From Rutpela maculata (Eukaryota > Arthropoda > Insecta > Coleoptera > Cerambycidae): a stretch of DNA of 64,000 nt. The stretch covers positions 192,509,729 through 192,573,728 of the forward strand of contig OW386287.2 in the NCBI GenBank assembly GCA_936432065.2. Reading direction: 5' to 3'. Within the stretch, counting starts at the first letter, position 1, and each line of letters opens with the position of its first letter. The translations under genes were made by a program, and so were the position numbers. This document shows, piece by piece, positions 1 to 11,355 of this stretch. A model generated the notes under the pieces. That model was not told where the DNA came from, ran no database searches, and was given only the letters and a program-made list of their open reading frames with translations.

Positions 1-834
1 TCACATAAACGCCGAAAACAGACACATACATCAACCAAGACGATCGCAATCCGACTTACCCTGTATAGGCGGAGTGCACGGCAGAGAAGTGGAAGGGTAT
101 TATTCTCGGACTAGTCTCCTATCCCAACTAGCCGTTTGCTTTTTACGCTATTCCATTTTGAAAAATTGACTTATGACCGCGTAAATCGTTTAAATACCCC
201 TATGTGGGACGTCCAATTGAGCTGAAATTTTGCATGCACATGTAGTTCTATTGAGAATACAATAATATGGTACCAAGAAGTGTGCTTTTAACGCATAGTG
301 TATTCACTCCGTCGATGTAATGTAATAAATGGCGGAGTATCTGGTTTTGGTAAGGACGGCGCATGAATATAAAAATAATTAACGTAACTAAAAATTAAAA
401 AATAAAATAAAATGTAAAAATACCTTTTTAAAAATAAGCTTTTAGTATTATAATTAATTGTCTTAAAAGCTTCTCGGGTGAATAGAAATTAAAAAAAATA
501 CTTACTTAGGTACTTACAATCTCTGTCAAACAAAATTAATGCCTGCATGTACTTCTCGCGCTCGTCAAACTTTTAGGGCAATTTTTTATTTTTATTTTCT
601 TCGTTTTAGTGCATTGAAATAATAAAAAAGGTTGTTTTAAAAAAAAATTTCGTTTAATTTTCTGTGCTTCTTGGCTCAATACTCTGGATTGACCATTTAT
701 AAAATCGTTTACAAACTATAGATTATGAGTCAGCGGTGGTTCCGTTATAGTACAGCCAATCTGTTATTTGACCCGTAAATAATTCCCACAAGAAATTGTA
801 TAATGTAAAGGAAGTTGCCACAATCATTAGTTTT
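1..834. other. No gene recognised, AT-rich edge
   Basis: I see no coding region, RNA gene or clear repeat boundary here. The first 130 bases are less AT-rich than the rest, and on the minus strand they contain a GTAAGT that could act as a splice donor after a short open frame, but no exon can be supported. The remainder is AT-rich with short homopolymers. Confidence 0.4.
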
Positions 835-985
835 TCACAAAATTATCATTGCTACTTATTGCCGCCATTTTTAAGAATGACGGGTCAAAATTTTTCTCAA
901 TTATCTCCTTTCCTGATAGTTTTACCTTAAAATTAGGTATTATCCAAATTGTAGAAAATGAGAAAAGCTATAACTTTTATTTGTT
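835..985 (+). repeat. Solo end of the 33.8-34.7 kb repeat family
   Basis: This stretch, including AAAATTAGGTATTA (about 930-943) and the preceding TTTTCTCAATTATCTCC block, recurs in direct orientation near 33,815-33,890 and inverted near 34,610-34,720. It looks like an isolated terminal piece of that inverted-repeat element. Boundaries are approximate. Confidence 0.5.
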
Positions 986-990
986 ATTAT

Positions 991-1235
991 TATACTCTTC
1001 GCAATAACGAAGAGTATATTGCATTTGATCGGCACATTTCTAAAACAGTAAATGTCGCTCGTAGAGAAAAAAATTTCATATCATTATGTTAGTGAACGAA
1101 TTCTGAACAACTTTCAAAATGTCCGTCACGTTTTTTGTAAGCACGATAACTTAAGAAAGAAAAGTCTGATTATATTGAAATTTGGAAAGTAAGTTAGCGT
1201 TAGCTAGAGGAAGAACCCTATTGTTTTTGAAAAAA
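991..1235 (+). repeat. Dispersed repeat with a TATACTCTTCG hairpin, copy 1
   Basis: The copy opens with an 11-bp perfect hairpin, TATACTCTTCG (991-1001) against CGAAGAGTATA (1008-1018), followed by a segment reading into GATCGGCAC. It runs through a run reading AAGCACGATAACTTAAGAAAG to a GTTAGCTAGAGGAAGAACCC block near 1,210. The same order of blocks is found inverted at about 11,095-11,345 and, more diverged, at about 59,735-59,935. No protein is encoded. The class of element is unknown. Confidence 0.7.
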
Positions 1236-2120
1236 AATCAATCAGTAAATAAAAAAGGTATTAATCATTTAAATTAAAAAAATCAAATTTTCTTAATTTT
1301 TGTCACTTGTACTTAAATAGAAATCTTGCGAAATGTTAATCTCTATAATTTTTTTTTGTTTATACATTTTACTAATAAATATATGTATTTCATAATAATA
1401 TATCTAATCCGTTGAACTATTATTCCGGAATGATATATACAGTACGTGCGATTTAAGACCGTTATTTTGGAACGCGTTGGCCAATTTTAATTTTTTTTTT
1501 TTAGTGCTCGATGAGCTTTATTTGACTGTTTTGAAAATTTTGTAATTTTCATATTTTCAAGGCCTACTATGCTCCTCTAAATGGGTTGAAATTTCGAGAT
1601 CGACTATTAGGCAATTTTTAATCGGCAAATTGGATAGCGTATTCGTTCGCAGTTGTCTCAAATACCTCTATACAAAATTTTAGCTCGATACCTCGTATAG
1701 AGTGTTTGTTATTCAATAACCAAATTTAAAATTTCTCACTTTTCGACTGGCCCTGTATAAAAATCGGTTAGGTTTACTAAAAAAATAAAGTCATTCGACT
1801 GAAGAAACATCAGACACTAATTGAGGAAGAAGAAAAAAGAAAAGTTATTCTTTAAATAAACAGTGCTTCTATGCATTATTCGGTTGCTGTACGTAGGTGC
1901 CTTAATGAAAATTTTCCAAACAAATGGATTGAACGGAATAGCTTTTCTTTTTCCTCCTTATTTAGTGACATCAATATCAGATACTAACCAAGCTAAAACA
2001 TACTCTTCGCCTGTTCACTGAACTTATTATATAATTGTTACACATTCTATAGGATACTCTTCGCAATTGTTTGTAAATAATGTTAGTTTTAGACATTTTT
2101 AATTTTATAGTACGAACTTA
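1236..2120. other. No gene recognised
   Basis: AT-rich DNA with homopolymer runs. Two further short matches to the ACTCTTCGC motif of the neighbouring repeat lie near 2,002 and 2,053, suggesting fragments of the same family. I see no coding potential. Confidence 0.35.
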
Positions 2121-2232
2121 GTTGGTAAAAGACCATACCAAACCCCATTTGGGTTTCGAACCCAGGACCCTTGGACTCCGAGTCAATAGCGTAAGAACTA
2201 CACCACCACCTTATACGTTAAAAAATGAAAAA
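2104..2232 (-). repeat. tRNA-derived SINE piece or tRNA pseudogene
   Basis: Read on the minus strand, this stretch has a tRNA-like layout. A GTGGTGTAG block resembles the A box (D-arm side), and about 45 bases later GGGTTCGAAACCC (minus strand, about 2,150-2,162) is a perfect T-arm with the B box GGTTCGAAA. The anticodon stem is degenerate and no clean anticodon loop can be folded by eye, so this is not a working tRNA gene. The likely origin is the pol III head of a tRNA-derived SINE. The body and tail are not clearly delimited. Confidence 0.55.
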
Positions 2233-2592
2233 AAAATTTTTCTCAAGAACGGAAAAACCGATTTTCATGAAAAAATATATGTTTCGGCTTGTCATGCCAC
2301 AAATGTAGGAAAAAATAATTGAGTCCATTTGTCGAAAAGAAGTGGTGAAAAATATTTTTCAAAATAAAAACAAATTTTTTTTTAGGGGATGTTCTCGAGA
2401 CATACCCATTGTTTCCTTTCAGATGAATGCCTATATGCCCCTTTAAAATATATCCAATTTTCAAAGCGGTCGGAAGGGTAGAACGTATTCAAAATTGATA
2501 ATCACGGCCGTACTGCGGGCGGCGCGGTTCGTTTCTACATCTTAGCACGGTGACTGGCGGCCTTTACACCCCTTCAAATCAATATCCGCACT

Positions 2593-2990
2593 TTTCAATA
2601 TTCACCAGTAAATTCACCGGTGGAGGGAACCGGTTAGAAACATTTTTCCCTGGTAAATATTTGGTTGCATGTGGTTGATTAAACATTTTGAAACGCTTCG
2701 GTGAGGCTTTCCGGTTTACCAGTAGGTTTGTTTTGGTTCCAACTTCGCGGGCAGTTCCCATCATGCGCAATAAAGAAACAGCCATGCGCAGTGTATTGTT
2801 TTTATTTCTTCTTGACATATTCACCGAAATTCCAACTCAAAAACCTGATGGATATGGTACCTTACCGGTTCAAACAGCTGATCACACCGGTGAATTTAGA
2901 AACATCTTATTTTTGGTGATTGGTTAATTTTGAAACGGTTCGGTGAGAAACCGGTCGAGATCGGTGCACTCGCCGGTGAATTTAGAAAAG
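2593..2990. repeat. MITE-like repeat with AAATTCACCGG ends
   Basis: AAATTCACCGG occurs at the left (about 2,611) and its reverse complement, CCGGTGAATTT, occurs near 2,888 and 2,972. An ATTTTGAAACG-CTTCGGTGAG block near 2,685-2,705 is repeated in direct orientation near 2,928-2,944. The inverted ends and internal duplications suggest a degraded non-autonomous DNA element. No target duplication was found. Confidence 0.4.
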
Positions 2991-3154
2991 CGCTCTATCA
3001 ATCTTCAAGAAGTTTGATGCATATATTTTCAAATTCTCAGACGTCAACTGTCGAGTCAAATAAAATCTAGTTTGAAAATCTGAACATTTTGCAATGATGA
3101 CGTCTGTAGTCAGCCTACGAAAGAACTGTAGTTTTCAAAGTCCACTATGTCAGG

Positions 3155-3366
3155 GTGCCTGTTTATTGTAAGTCCCCTTGCCTCTCATGAGTTGAAGTGT
3201 TTGTTTATCGCGGGTCCCCTTGCCTCTCACGAGTCAGGATGATTGTTTATCGTGAGTACCCTTGCCTCTCACTAGTCGAGGTGCTTGGTTATTGTGAGTC
3301 TCGTTGTCTCTCAAAATTCGGGTTAACTTTTTGCGTGAGTCCTCTTGCCTCTCACGAATCAGGTTA
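3155..3366. repeat. 42-bp minisatellite, five units
   Basis: Five imperfect tandem units with a 42-bp period, sharing a core of GTCCCCTTGCCTCTCACGAG. The TGTTTATCG block recurs at 42-base steps. Because 42 is a multiple of three, the array keeps an open plus-strand frame, so the 97-codon ORF over it (3197-3490) is best explained as a by-product of the repeat. Confidence 0.85.
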
Positions 3367-4099
3367 CTCTATATTGATGAGACTTCTCTTAGTCCTTAAT
3401 TACAGGAATATTATTATTCCGAGTAAAAATATCGGTCGAATTTCAGCTGGAATTTGTGCCATCAAAAGCCATAACGTATTTTTTTCATGAAAATCTGTTT
3501 ATCCGTTCTTGAGAAACATTTTTTTTCCATTTTTCTTTTTACCCCCATAACTCCCGTAAAAATGGTGTTCCAAAAATAATATTTTGGAAAATTTCATCTA
3601 ATACTACTATCAACTTGTACTAAAAATTTCGAACGGATTGGTGAGGGGGCAGCTAACTGCTTATCTCTTTTATGTTATAATTTGTAGCTAAATTAATTTG
3701 CTAAAAGTATATCGCATTCTTAGTACCTACACGAAATTTAGCAAAAATAGAAGAAAAAAATTATAATAAGCTGATATTTTCTGAATCGACAGTTGATAAG
3801 GGTAGGAATACAGGATCAAAAAGTTCCCATCTGGTGAGCTTCATCCCTTTTTCACCCTTGTAATGTCACCGTGCTGGTTTTTCAATAATATTTTGGAAAT
3901 GTGATGTTCTACGACAAAACTAGAGAATATTGAGAATTAAATTTTCTATAAAACATGTCTTATAGGTCGTTTGCAGATTATTAAGGGTGTTTACGTTAAT
4001 TAACGGCAAACTTAGGAGTAGGTAACAAAAAAATGTAGTATAGGTTTTGCATTTTTCCAGTGGACCATCGAAATACGAAAAAAACGTAGGATCGAAATG

Positions 4100-4655
4100 A
4101 AAGTCGTATCTGTCGACTCGAGTGCGAATTTAAAAAATTCCGTCCGTCGGTCAGTCGGTCTGTCGGTCTGTCATGCTCAGCCCCCCTAATCCGTTTTCGG
4201 ATTTCGATGAAACTTGGGTGGTTGATAGGATGCCTTTAGAAAACCTTAACGCTGGAAGCTCGGCTCCGTTCGGAAACCGGAAGTACCCGATATAGACGTT
4301 TCAAGTTTTTCGGGAAAAATTGAATAACTCGGTAACGGGCAGTCAGATCCAGATATTTCAAAAAAGAGATGGTGCCGCTGGCAACGATCTACAGATAACT
4401 ATACCGGAGACTATGTCGAAAAACAAATGGAAATTGAATTTTTTTGCAAAAAACTGGTTTTATCGAAATCGGGCTAGGAAGCACGATAACTGTCCAGGAT
4501 ATTGATCGATTTAGATGAGACTTAGACTATTGCTGGCGGCCCGAATCCGTTGACCGCAAGTATTTTTTCCAAGGCCGAGTATGATTTTAAAAAGAAATTG
4601 ATAACTCCCGAACCGAAGGTCCGATTTTGATTTTCACTCGATTAAGTTTATTAGG
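4100..4655. repeat. Unclassified repeat with a GTCGGTCT tract
   Basis: A short imperfect microsatellite (TCCGTCCGTCGGTCAGTCGG and relatives, 4140-4172) is followed by the sort of text seen in many insect transposable-element tails (CCGTTTTCGGATTTCGATGA). The tract resembles the ACAGACCG tract in the 30.9-kb MITE, but the flanks do not match. Short open frames here show no domain. Confidence 0.35.
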
Positions 4656-5060
4656 TGACGTTTGTGAGAAATTTGACAAAACAAAAGCGAATCTACAAAT
4701 CCTTTCCTAATAAAAATCGAAAATTAAGTATTCCGTCGATCAATCTCTATAACCAGTATAAGGCACGGACCGAAATAGAGTTTTTTCGGAAAATTAAAAA
4801 TAAACGAGTTATTTACAAAGATATTTACATTGACCACAATATAACCGATGCCCTTTCTGTATTTCAAAATGTAGTTAGCCTTTATTTTAGTCAATGCAAA
4901 AAGAAAAAAAGAAAAATAAAACACGTCAAAATGTACTGAGTCATCCTACGACCCTCTGCTGAAAAAGTACTGAATCATCCCAACAGGGATAAAAAGCATC
5001 TCAAAATGTAGTTTTTTTTTTTAGCCGCACCCACTCATAGGTTATAGACAGGTCAAAACA

Positions 5061-5061
<1 letters not shown>

Positions 5062-5105
<44 letters not shown>

Positions 5106-5194
5106 CCTCTCTCTCCCTCCATCTCTCTCTCCCTCCCTCTCTCTCTCCCTCCCTCTCTCTCCCTCCCTCTCTTTCTCTCCCTCCCTCTCTCTCT
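5062..5194. repeat. CT-rich microsatellite
   Basis: About 130 bases of almost pure (CT)n that grade into CCCT-interrupted repeats. It is a polypyrimidine tract on the plus strand. Confidence 0.97.
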
Positions 5195-6430
5195 AGCGTG
5201 TTTAGGATTGTGTTGGATCATTTGAAATATTATCAGGCTGCGTTATGTTCGATTAAGTAACGTATTCAATATAATCAGACTTTCATTTTTGTTTGACCCT
5301 ACAGTTTACGATTTAATAACATAAAAAGTAATAGAAATATCGATACATAACACAGAGAATGACAAACATTTTCCTATACTTATGTTTTTTCTCTATATTG
5401 TAAAAGAAAACAGTGCGGTGTCCCTAAAGGGAGTGAGATAGGGATGAAGCTTACCCCTTGGGGGTGGGAACTTTTTTGATATGTATTCTTACACACATAA
5501 GCTAACTATTATATACATTTCAGCTTATTTTATTTTTTTCTATCTATTCCACATAAATTTGCCTAATTTCCGTGTACTATCTGCCTATTTCATATGTACC
5601 ACATATTTTTAATCACCTGTATTGATAACTACGTGTAAAATTAATCTAACCAACACCTAATGCAACTACCGGCAGTAAATAGTTGACCATTTATATTACC
5701 GTAACAAATTACACAATAGCGCTTAATGTCATGCCAACTCTAGTTGCGAATTGCTGCAGAATTTTAGCTAAATCGCTGCGTCATGTCAGTGCAAAATTGA
5801 ACGAATCTATTGGTAATATATCCCAACAAGATGAATTGGACACCCAATAGAAAGGCTGTAAAATAAAAAGAATATCCTATTAGTGTGTTCGTTTGTCGAT
5901 TGAATTACTGGTACTGACTTATTTTTCAAATCTGGTAGCCTCGAACAGAACTTTAATCTTGTATGATTGTATAATATAATTTATTTAAAAATATACTTTC
6001 TAATTTAATAATATGTGGTTTAAAATGTATTTTACCGCCTTCCTTCCTTCGGTCTAGAAGATCGAGATGTGTTTGAGTAAAGGAGACGGGGCCCTACAGT
6101 TTATAGTAGAATAGGAAAAACTAATAATATGTCAGAATGAAGTTTTCATACACAAACTGCTCCTCAAAAGTAGAATATATTGCAAACAAAGTATGAACCA
6201 GGTGCACACATGTTCATTAATTTTTAATTATAATGAAAATTGAAATAACATAAAAGAAATATAGACTAGTGGCACCTAGAAATCTTGAATATAAAACAAT
6301 ACAATAGATTTAAAATTAATGTAAAAATGGACGAAATTATAGTAAATGGAATAGAAAACTACATTAAAAACCGTTAACAAAAAAATATAGTGTTTGTCAT
6401 ATCACAGAACATAAGTTAAAGAAGTAAAAT
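5195..6430. other. No gene recognised
   Basis: AT-rich DNA. I see no long open frame, no clear terminal repeats and no recognisable protein remains. Confidence 0.4.
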
Positions 6431-6435
6431 TACAA

Positions 6436-7400
6436 GTTTACAATTTCTCTCACTGTATCTTCGTTTGAGATGAATGCATTTTTTATCAGAAAATCTTTTA
6501 TTGTTGATCTACATTTTTGTTTAGGTAACACTCTAATACGGTCATCTAAAAAGTTGTATAATTTAATACGACGGTACACCAGTTTGCCCTCTAGTTAGCC
6601 TTGTGAATTCGGTTTTTATGTTATCTCCACAACGTGTTTCATACTGATGAAAGTAGCTAAGTTATTATGAACATGTGTTATACATTGTAACGCGTAAATG
6701 CTAGGTAAGGTGAGTATTTTGAGTGAAATAAAGAGGTGTTTGGTATCATCCCGGTATCCTAAACCACCACAATCCTGATTGCCCCCCTCTGGAGACCAAA
6801 AATTCTATGTCTACCAGGCGAGAATGGCATAAGATATTCGAGAATGACATAATGCGTGATACGTAGTTTTAATACATCCAACGAAACTGAATTGGACAAC
6901 TGTCTAAAAGCAGTTTGCTAGTTGTTCAGCAAGATAATCAATATGATCGTTTCATCGTAAAGATGGATCAATAAGAACGCCTAGAAACTTTGTACAAGTG
7001 GGGTTATTTGGTACATTGCTCAGATCACATGTACTTGATATAAGTTTTACAGCTTTCTTTTCGTTAAGTGCGAGAGCATTAAGAGTAAATCATTTTTTGC
7101 ATTTGATAATATTTATTATCAAATGCAAAAAAATGATTTACACCTATCACATGTCACATTTTAACATTAAGTTCTCCAAGTTAGGGTCATCTGCATAAAA
7201 AATGCAGTTCATTTTCTTGAAGGCATTTGGCACATCATTAATATAAATAATCAGGAATAAAACTGGGCCCAAAATTGAAGCCTGTGATACCCCCGAATTT
7301 ATATGTAACACCTCAGATGATACTCGGTTTAATCTGACCGATTGCATACGATTTTCTAGATAGATTTGATAAGTTGGACACTTGTCCTGTTAACAGAAAA
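6436..7400 (-). pseudogene. Non-LTR retrotransposon RT fragment (jockey/CR1 group)
   Basis: On the minus strand the fragment begins with RT motif B-like SGVSQASILGPVLFL and IYINDVPNAF (about 7,310-7,225), followed by the motif C variant FYADD (about 7,195). After a small inverted duplication it continues with NALALNEKK and the thumb signature KFLGVLIDPSLR (about 6,990-6,950), then QFSFVG. The last part, near 6,620-6,430, reads like the C-terminal tail of this RT class (VLPKQKCRSTIKDFLIKN). Several frameshifts and stops are present, and the endonuclease and RT N-terminus are missing, so it is a dead, 5'-truncated LINE. The exact clade is uncertain. Confidence 0.85.
7085..7142. repeat. Near-perfect inverted duplication inside the RT fragment
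   Basis: A segment of about 27 bases (GTAAATCATTTTTTGCATTT...) is followed after about three bases by its reverse complement with one extra A. The arm at lower coordinates (about 7,085-7,111) carries the native RT coding text. The other arm is an inverted copy of it and interrupts the reading frame between the YADD and LNEKK motifs. Confidence 0.85.
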
Positions 7401-8260
7401 CTTGACTTTAAGATTAAGAAATACCGTAAAGGTACTGTTTTAGATATTTTACGTTGATGGGAAAACTAAAACTAATTATAAAGGTATAATGCTTGCTGGT
7501 TTTGAAATTAATAACAAATAATGACTACTCCCAATTTTTGTTCACTAGTGCATATGAAATAATCGTAATATCTCGTCTTCTATCAGAACACAACTAGAGG
7601 AACCAATTTATCTAAAGATAACTGCGAAATAAATTAAACCCGTAGCCCCGGGCATTACCAGGACAAAGATTGAGCGTGAAATCTTTAGTAAAAGGAAATC
7701 AGATAATAGAAATTACTCAATATATAAGATTTCCTTATGGAATGCAGGAGAAAACTTTAAAAGTTGAAATTTGTCCTTAGTTGTTTCAGTTTTAGTTAAG
7801 CCCATGACATATGTGGCAGGCAGAGACTATACCAATAATTTATGTATTTTCTGCACAACATTGTGGCGTGTCTTTTGATGGCTATAAAAAATATAATGTT
7901 GTCGACGTTCATCGATGAGGGGCAATCCGTCGTATTTCTTTTATGTGTAGAATGAGAACAAAAACATACAATCCTGCCGTCATGAAGGACGCAACTTTGG
8001 CCTTAGGTCTAAAATCCAGATACGGGGTGATGCATGTTTAATGGCCCCGTATCGTAAAGTTTAGAGGTTTGCAGCAACTATATTAATTATTTAAGAACTA
8101 GCAACACCACATATGTATGACATTCATATTCATAATACAACTGTAAATATTGTTGCAGTTGTGTCTACACCTGTCATATTTTATTAATTAGCATTTATGA
8201 ACGTTTTTAATGACAAGTTCAATATGCTTAAAGAAAGAGGATGAACGACTATTTTTTTTC
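7401..8260. other. No gene recognised
   Basis: AT-rich sequence without supported features. A 5' continuation of the neighbouring minus-strand LINE was looked for above 7,400 and not recognised. Confidence 0.35.
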
Positions 8261-8264
8261 AATG

Positions 8265-8796
8265 CCTTAGGTACTAATTACGGTTACAAATTACTTTTTA
8301 AAAAAGGAACTAATTACAATTACAAAATACATGTCTTTAAAAAAGGAATTATATTCATTTAATTACAATTACATGAAACATGGATTTAGCAATTACTCTT
8401 CTAATTACTTTTATGATAAGGTAAATTATAGTGACCAAACAGTCAAAAAGGTAAGTTAAAAATTTTAATTAAAAGTGTTGTATAATAGGATGATGCGATT
8501 TCCAGAGACGGAAATTTACGCAAGTCCGCAAGTCTGTTCTTGTTTTTTAAACCACATACGCATGTTCTTAAAGTAATTGTAATTGGAAAAAGTAATTGTA
8601 CTTATAGAAGTAATTTGTAAATATATTGTTCAAATAATATAATTACAAATTATAATTCCTATAACAATTTTCTTGCAATTACAATTCCAAATTACTTTAA
8701 TAAAAGAAAGTACTTAAATACAATTGCAATTACACGAAAAAAAAGGGAATTGTAATAATTGCTAATTACTTTTTCACCAGGAATTACCCAGCTCTG
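8265..8796. mobile_element. AATTAC-rich element with one hAT-like end
   Basis: The stretch is dominated by AATTAC/GTAATT motifs on both strands. Its right edge, read inward on the minus strand, is CAGAGCTGGGTAATT (8796 to 8782). That resembles CAGxGxTGGGTAA termini of some hAT-type elements whose interiors are also rich in AATTAC. No matching left terminus or 8-bp target duplication could be found, so it may be truncated. Confidence 0.4.
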
Positions 8797-10639
8797 CTGT
8801 TTATATACTTGTTATATTTGTTGACAAGATTTAAGTGATTTCAAATAGGTAATCTCATTCAGTTGAATTTAACTGAATATCAGTCCTCAAATAATGAAAT
8901 GCATAGTTATTTAAAGAACTACCGCTATTAGTGAAATAATGAACGAAACTAGAATTGAAATTTGATTGATTTTAATTGTCTGTGGGTGGAGAGGAGGATT
9001 TGATTGGTTAAGGATGTTGCCTGTGTTATGTTTCGTCAGACTCTAGCAGTACGATAAATGTCTAGTTTTTCATGTAAAAGACGATGGGTGTGCTTGATAT
9101 TATCTTGATAAAGTCTCCTTGACGTATTCTTTGATTTCCTGGATGCCGCTCATCCTATGCAGTTCCTCAGTCTGCACATACCTGTATGAATTAGTCAATA
9201 GGGAACTTGCCCAAAAAACAAAACTAATTTAAAATACTCAAAATCGTAAACTAACATTAAAAACTCCATAGACAACAAAAAATTTAAAAAAATCTCTTCC
9301 AGAAATATAAGCGATTAAAATCTGCCGGATTTTACCCACTCCTGAAACGTGACGTCAGATGGAGAAAGTCGGATGTCGGCATTAAGCGACACCGATTCTG
9401 CTTTGGCTTTGATAACTCGGCATGTGCATTTGTCAGAAACAACTAGCAGTGAACACAACCTAACCTAAAATTTAAACGTATTCGTTGGAGAAACATCTTC
9501 AATATTCTGAAATGTCACAAAATGCTACTTTTGATTCGTTCGTGCCGAGCCGAATTTTCGAATTTCGCCGAGCAATTTACGATCAGGTTTATCTGGAAGA
9601 CTTCCTCTTTACGTCGCGACATCGTATGGCCGTCCCAATGTTTTTCGAAAAATATGAACGACGTGTCAAGATTGCTTGTTTTTGCAATTTTTTCGGCTCC
9701 GAAATGTAAGCTGTTTTTTTGTTATTCTTCGCAGATATCTCCGAAACGGTGGGAGTTAGCTCGAAATAAAAATAATGTCAAATGAGTATTTTCCACTACG
9801 AATCTTTTGCTGCCATAAGAATTTTGATTTTTTTTCGTTTCGGCCATGTACGGTGAAAAATAGCAAATTTTGAGCTTCTACAGTTGGCAATTTTTTAATC
9901 TTGGCTCCTACACCAAAAGACTACTCTAGCTAATTGAAATAGAAGTAAATTTGCTAAAACTCCTTTTTTTTATTTTTTGAATTCCGACAAAAATTAAGGA
10001 ATTAGAGGGGGCGGGATTTGGGACTTTTTTTTCGATAAAAATTCTCTATTTTGTCACCGTAATTAATCGGTAATTAACTGAAATCGATCTCATATACGAT
10101 GTTCACTTAATATCATGTATTACTTTGACTTTAATTATTTAATCTCGGCCCTTCGAAACAAAGGTTTCTGAGAAAAATTATTTTTTTAAGATTCACATAC
10201 ACTCTATAGCAAGACGTGTAATTTCCTCGAATATCTCGATAATTATCGTTTTTTTCGAAAAATTTGTAGATAGCTTATGCAAAGAGAATTGACTGAGCTT
10301 TTCGACACTTTTTTTATTTTTTCTCTAACATAAAATACAAAAGACTTATGCCCAAATATGCGGACGTCTCAAAACCAACCGCTGCCCAGTCTATTAATTA
10401 GGGTGGAGACGTACCGCTCGGCCAAAGTTCGCCATCTGTAGGACCCCACGCGAGACTAGTATTCTCAATGTGACGTCACAGTGCTTTTCTTGAGGTGTGG
10501 CGAGGATTTCAACTTTAATTATTTATCGCAAAGTAAGTACTGCGATTTAAGAGCTGATATTGTGTTGGTGTGGTCTGTTTTTATACATAAACGCACACTT
10601 TAATGAAATTTAAAAAATTAGCAAGTTCCCCATTAGGCC
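8797..10639. other. No gene recognised; unclassified repeat-like DNA
   Basis: There are two short overlapping plus-strand open frames near 9485-9785 (74 and 87 codons) with no recognisable domain, and the sequence downstream looks like eroded repeat (long T runs, TTTTTTCGAAAA motifs). Two exact TGACGTCA palindromes lie at 9350-9357 and 10471-10478. I do not assign a gene. Confidence 0.35.
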
Positions 10640-11037
10640 GCGTTCCAGACCACGGAGTCGAAAGTTAGTATAGGCCTAAGAATAAATAACCTTGAAGAGG
10701 GTCAATTTATTTTCCAACGTGAGTTTGCTTCGCCTTTTTTACAAGTGGGTACAGGCGATTGAGGACTGCATCGGTTTTATTTATGGTCGCAGTAATGTGC
10801 GGCCCAAAACACAATCTTTTATGCAGGGAGACGCCCAGATACTTAATTGTATTTTTCTCCTCAATGCCCTGACCATTAATTTTTATTTTGCTAAAAGTCT
10901 TTGTGTTAGTAAATTTTCTGTTGAAATTTATTGTTTCAGTTTTCTGTGGATTTATTTTAATTTTCCAGACCGCATTATATCTGATTATGTTATCGATATG
11001 ATATTTAATTTTCTGGGTGAGGCTTCCGAGTAAAATT
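10640..11037 (-). pseudogene. jockey-like RT fragment (palm end and thumb)
   Basis: Reading the minus strand from about 11,033 to 10,708 gives an open frame of about 105 codons without an ATG. It has the typical order INPQKTETINFNRKFT, then IKINGQGIEEKN, then the thumb signature IKYLGVSLHKRLCFGPHI and LNRLYPLV. A stop follows at about 10,708, and beyond it are weak remains of the downstream text. The RT core with the YxDD motif and everything upstream is absent, because the fragment is cut off at about 11,037, where another repeat begins. It is a dead relic of a jockey-type LINE. Confidence 0.85.
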
Positions 11038-11039
11038 TC

Positions 11040-11355
11040 TATTCAGTTACAAAAACATAAAAATCAAAAAAAAAAAACGGTTTTCTTTTCATAATTAATA
11101 ACTTTTTTATTTACTAATCGGTTCTGCCTCTAGCTAACACTAACTTACTGTCCAACTTTCAATACAATTAGACTTTTCTTTCTTAAGTTATCGTGCTTAC
11201 AAGAAACGTGACGGACGGACAAATAGACGGATATGTTAAAAGTTGTTCAGAATTCGTTCACTAACACAATGATATGGAATATTTTTTTTGCAAGCGATAT
11301 TTACTGTTTTATAAATGTGCCGATCAAACGCAATATACTTTTCGTTTTCGTATTT
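11040..11355 (-). repeat. Dispersed repeat of the TATACTCTTCG family, copy 2
   Basis: The inverse of the 1.0-kb copy, with the same order of blocks: GTTCTGCCTCTAGCTAACAC, then CTTTCTTAAGTTATCGTGCTT, then AATGTGCCGATCAAACGCAA. The terminal hairpin of copy 1 is mutated here. The copy abuts the RT fragment at 10.6-11.0 kb. Confidence 0.7.

Noticed and set aside
1..130. Possible minus-strand exon ending in a GTAAGT splice donor
   Set aside because: A lone donor site at the window edge with a short open frame is not enough evidence, and no acceptor or homologous protein is recognised.
2104..2232. Functional tRNA gene on the minus strand
   Set aside because: The anticodon stem and loop cannot be formed and the acceptor stem is not paired, although the T-arm is perfect.
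2122..2322. 66-codon plus-strand ORF with HLGFEPRTLGL text
   Set aside because: This text is what a tRNA T-arm gives when read on the antisense strand. It is explained by the tRNA-like sequence on the minus strand, and the frame starts with TTG.
3197..3490. 97-codon ORF
   Set aside because: It is open because the underlying minisatellite has a period divisible by three.
9485..9785. Two overlapping ORFs of 74 and 87 codons
   Set aside because: Neither shows a domain, and the surrounding sequence resembles eroded repeat; both are within chance length for this many frames.
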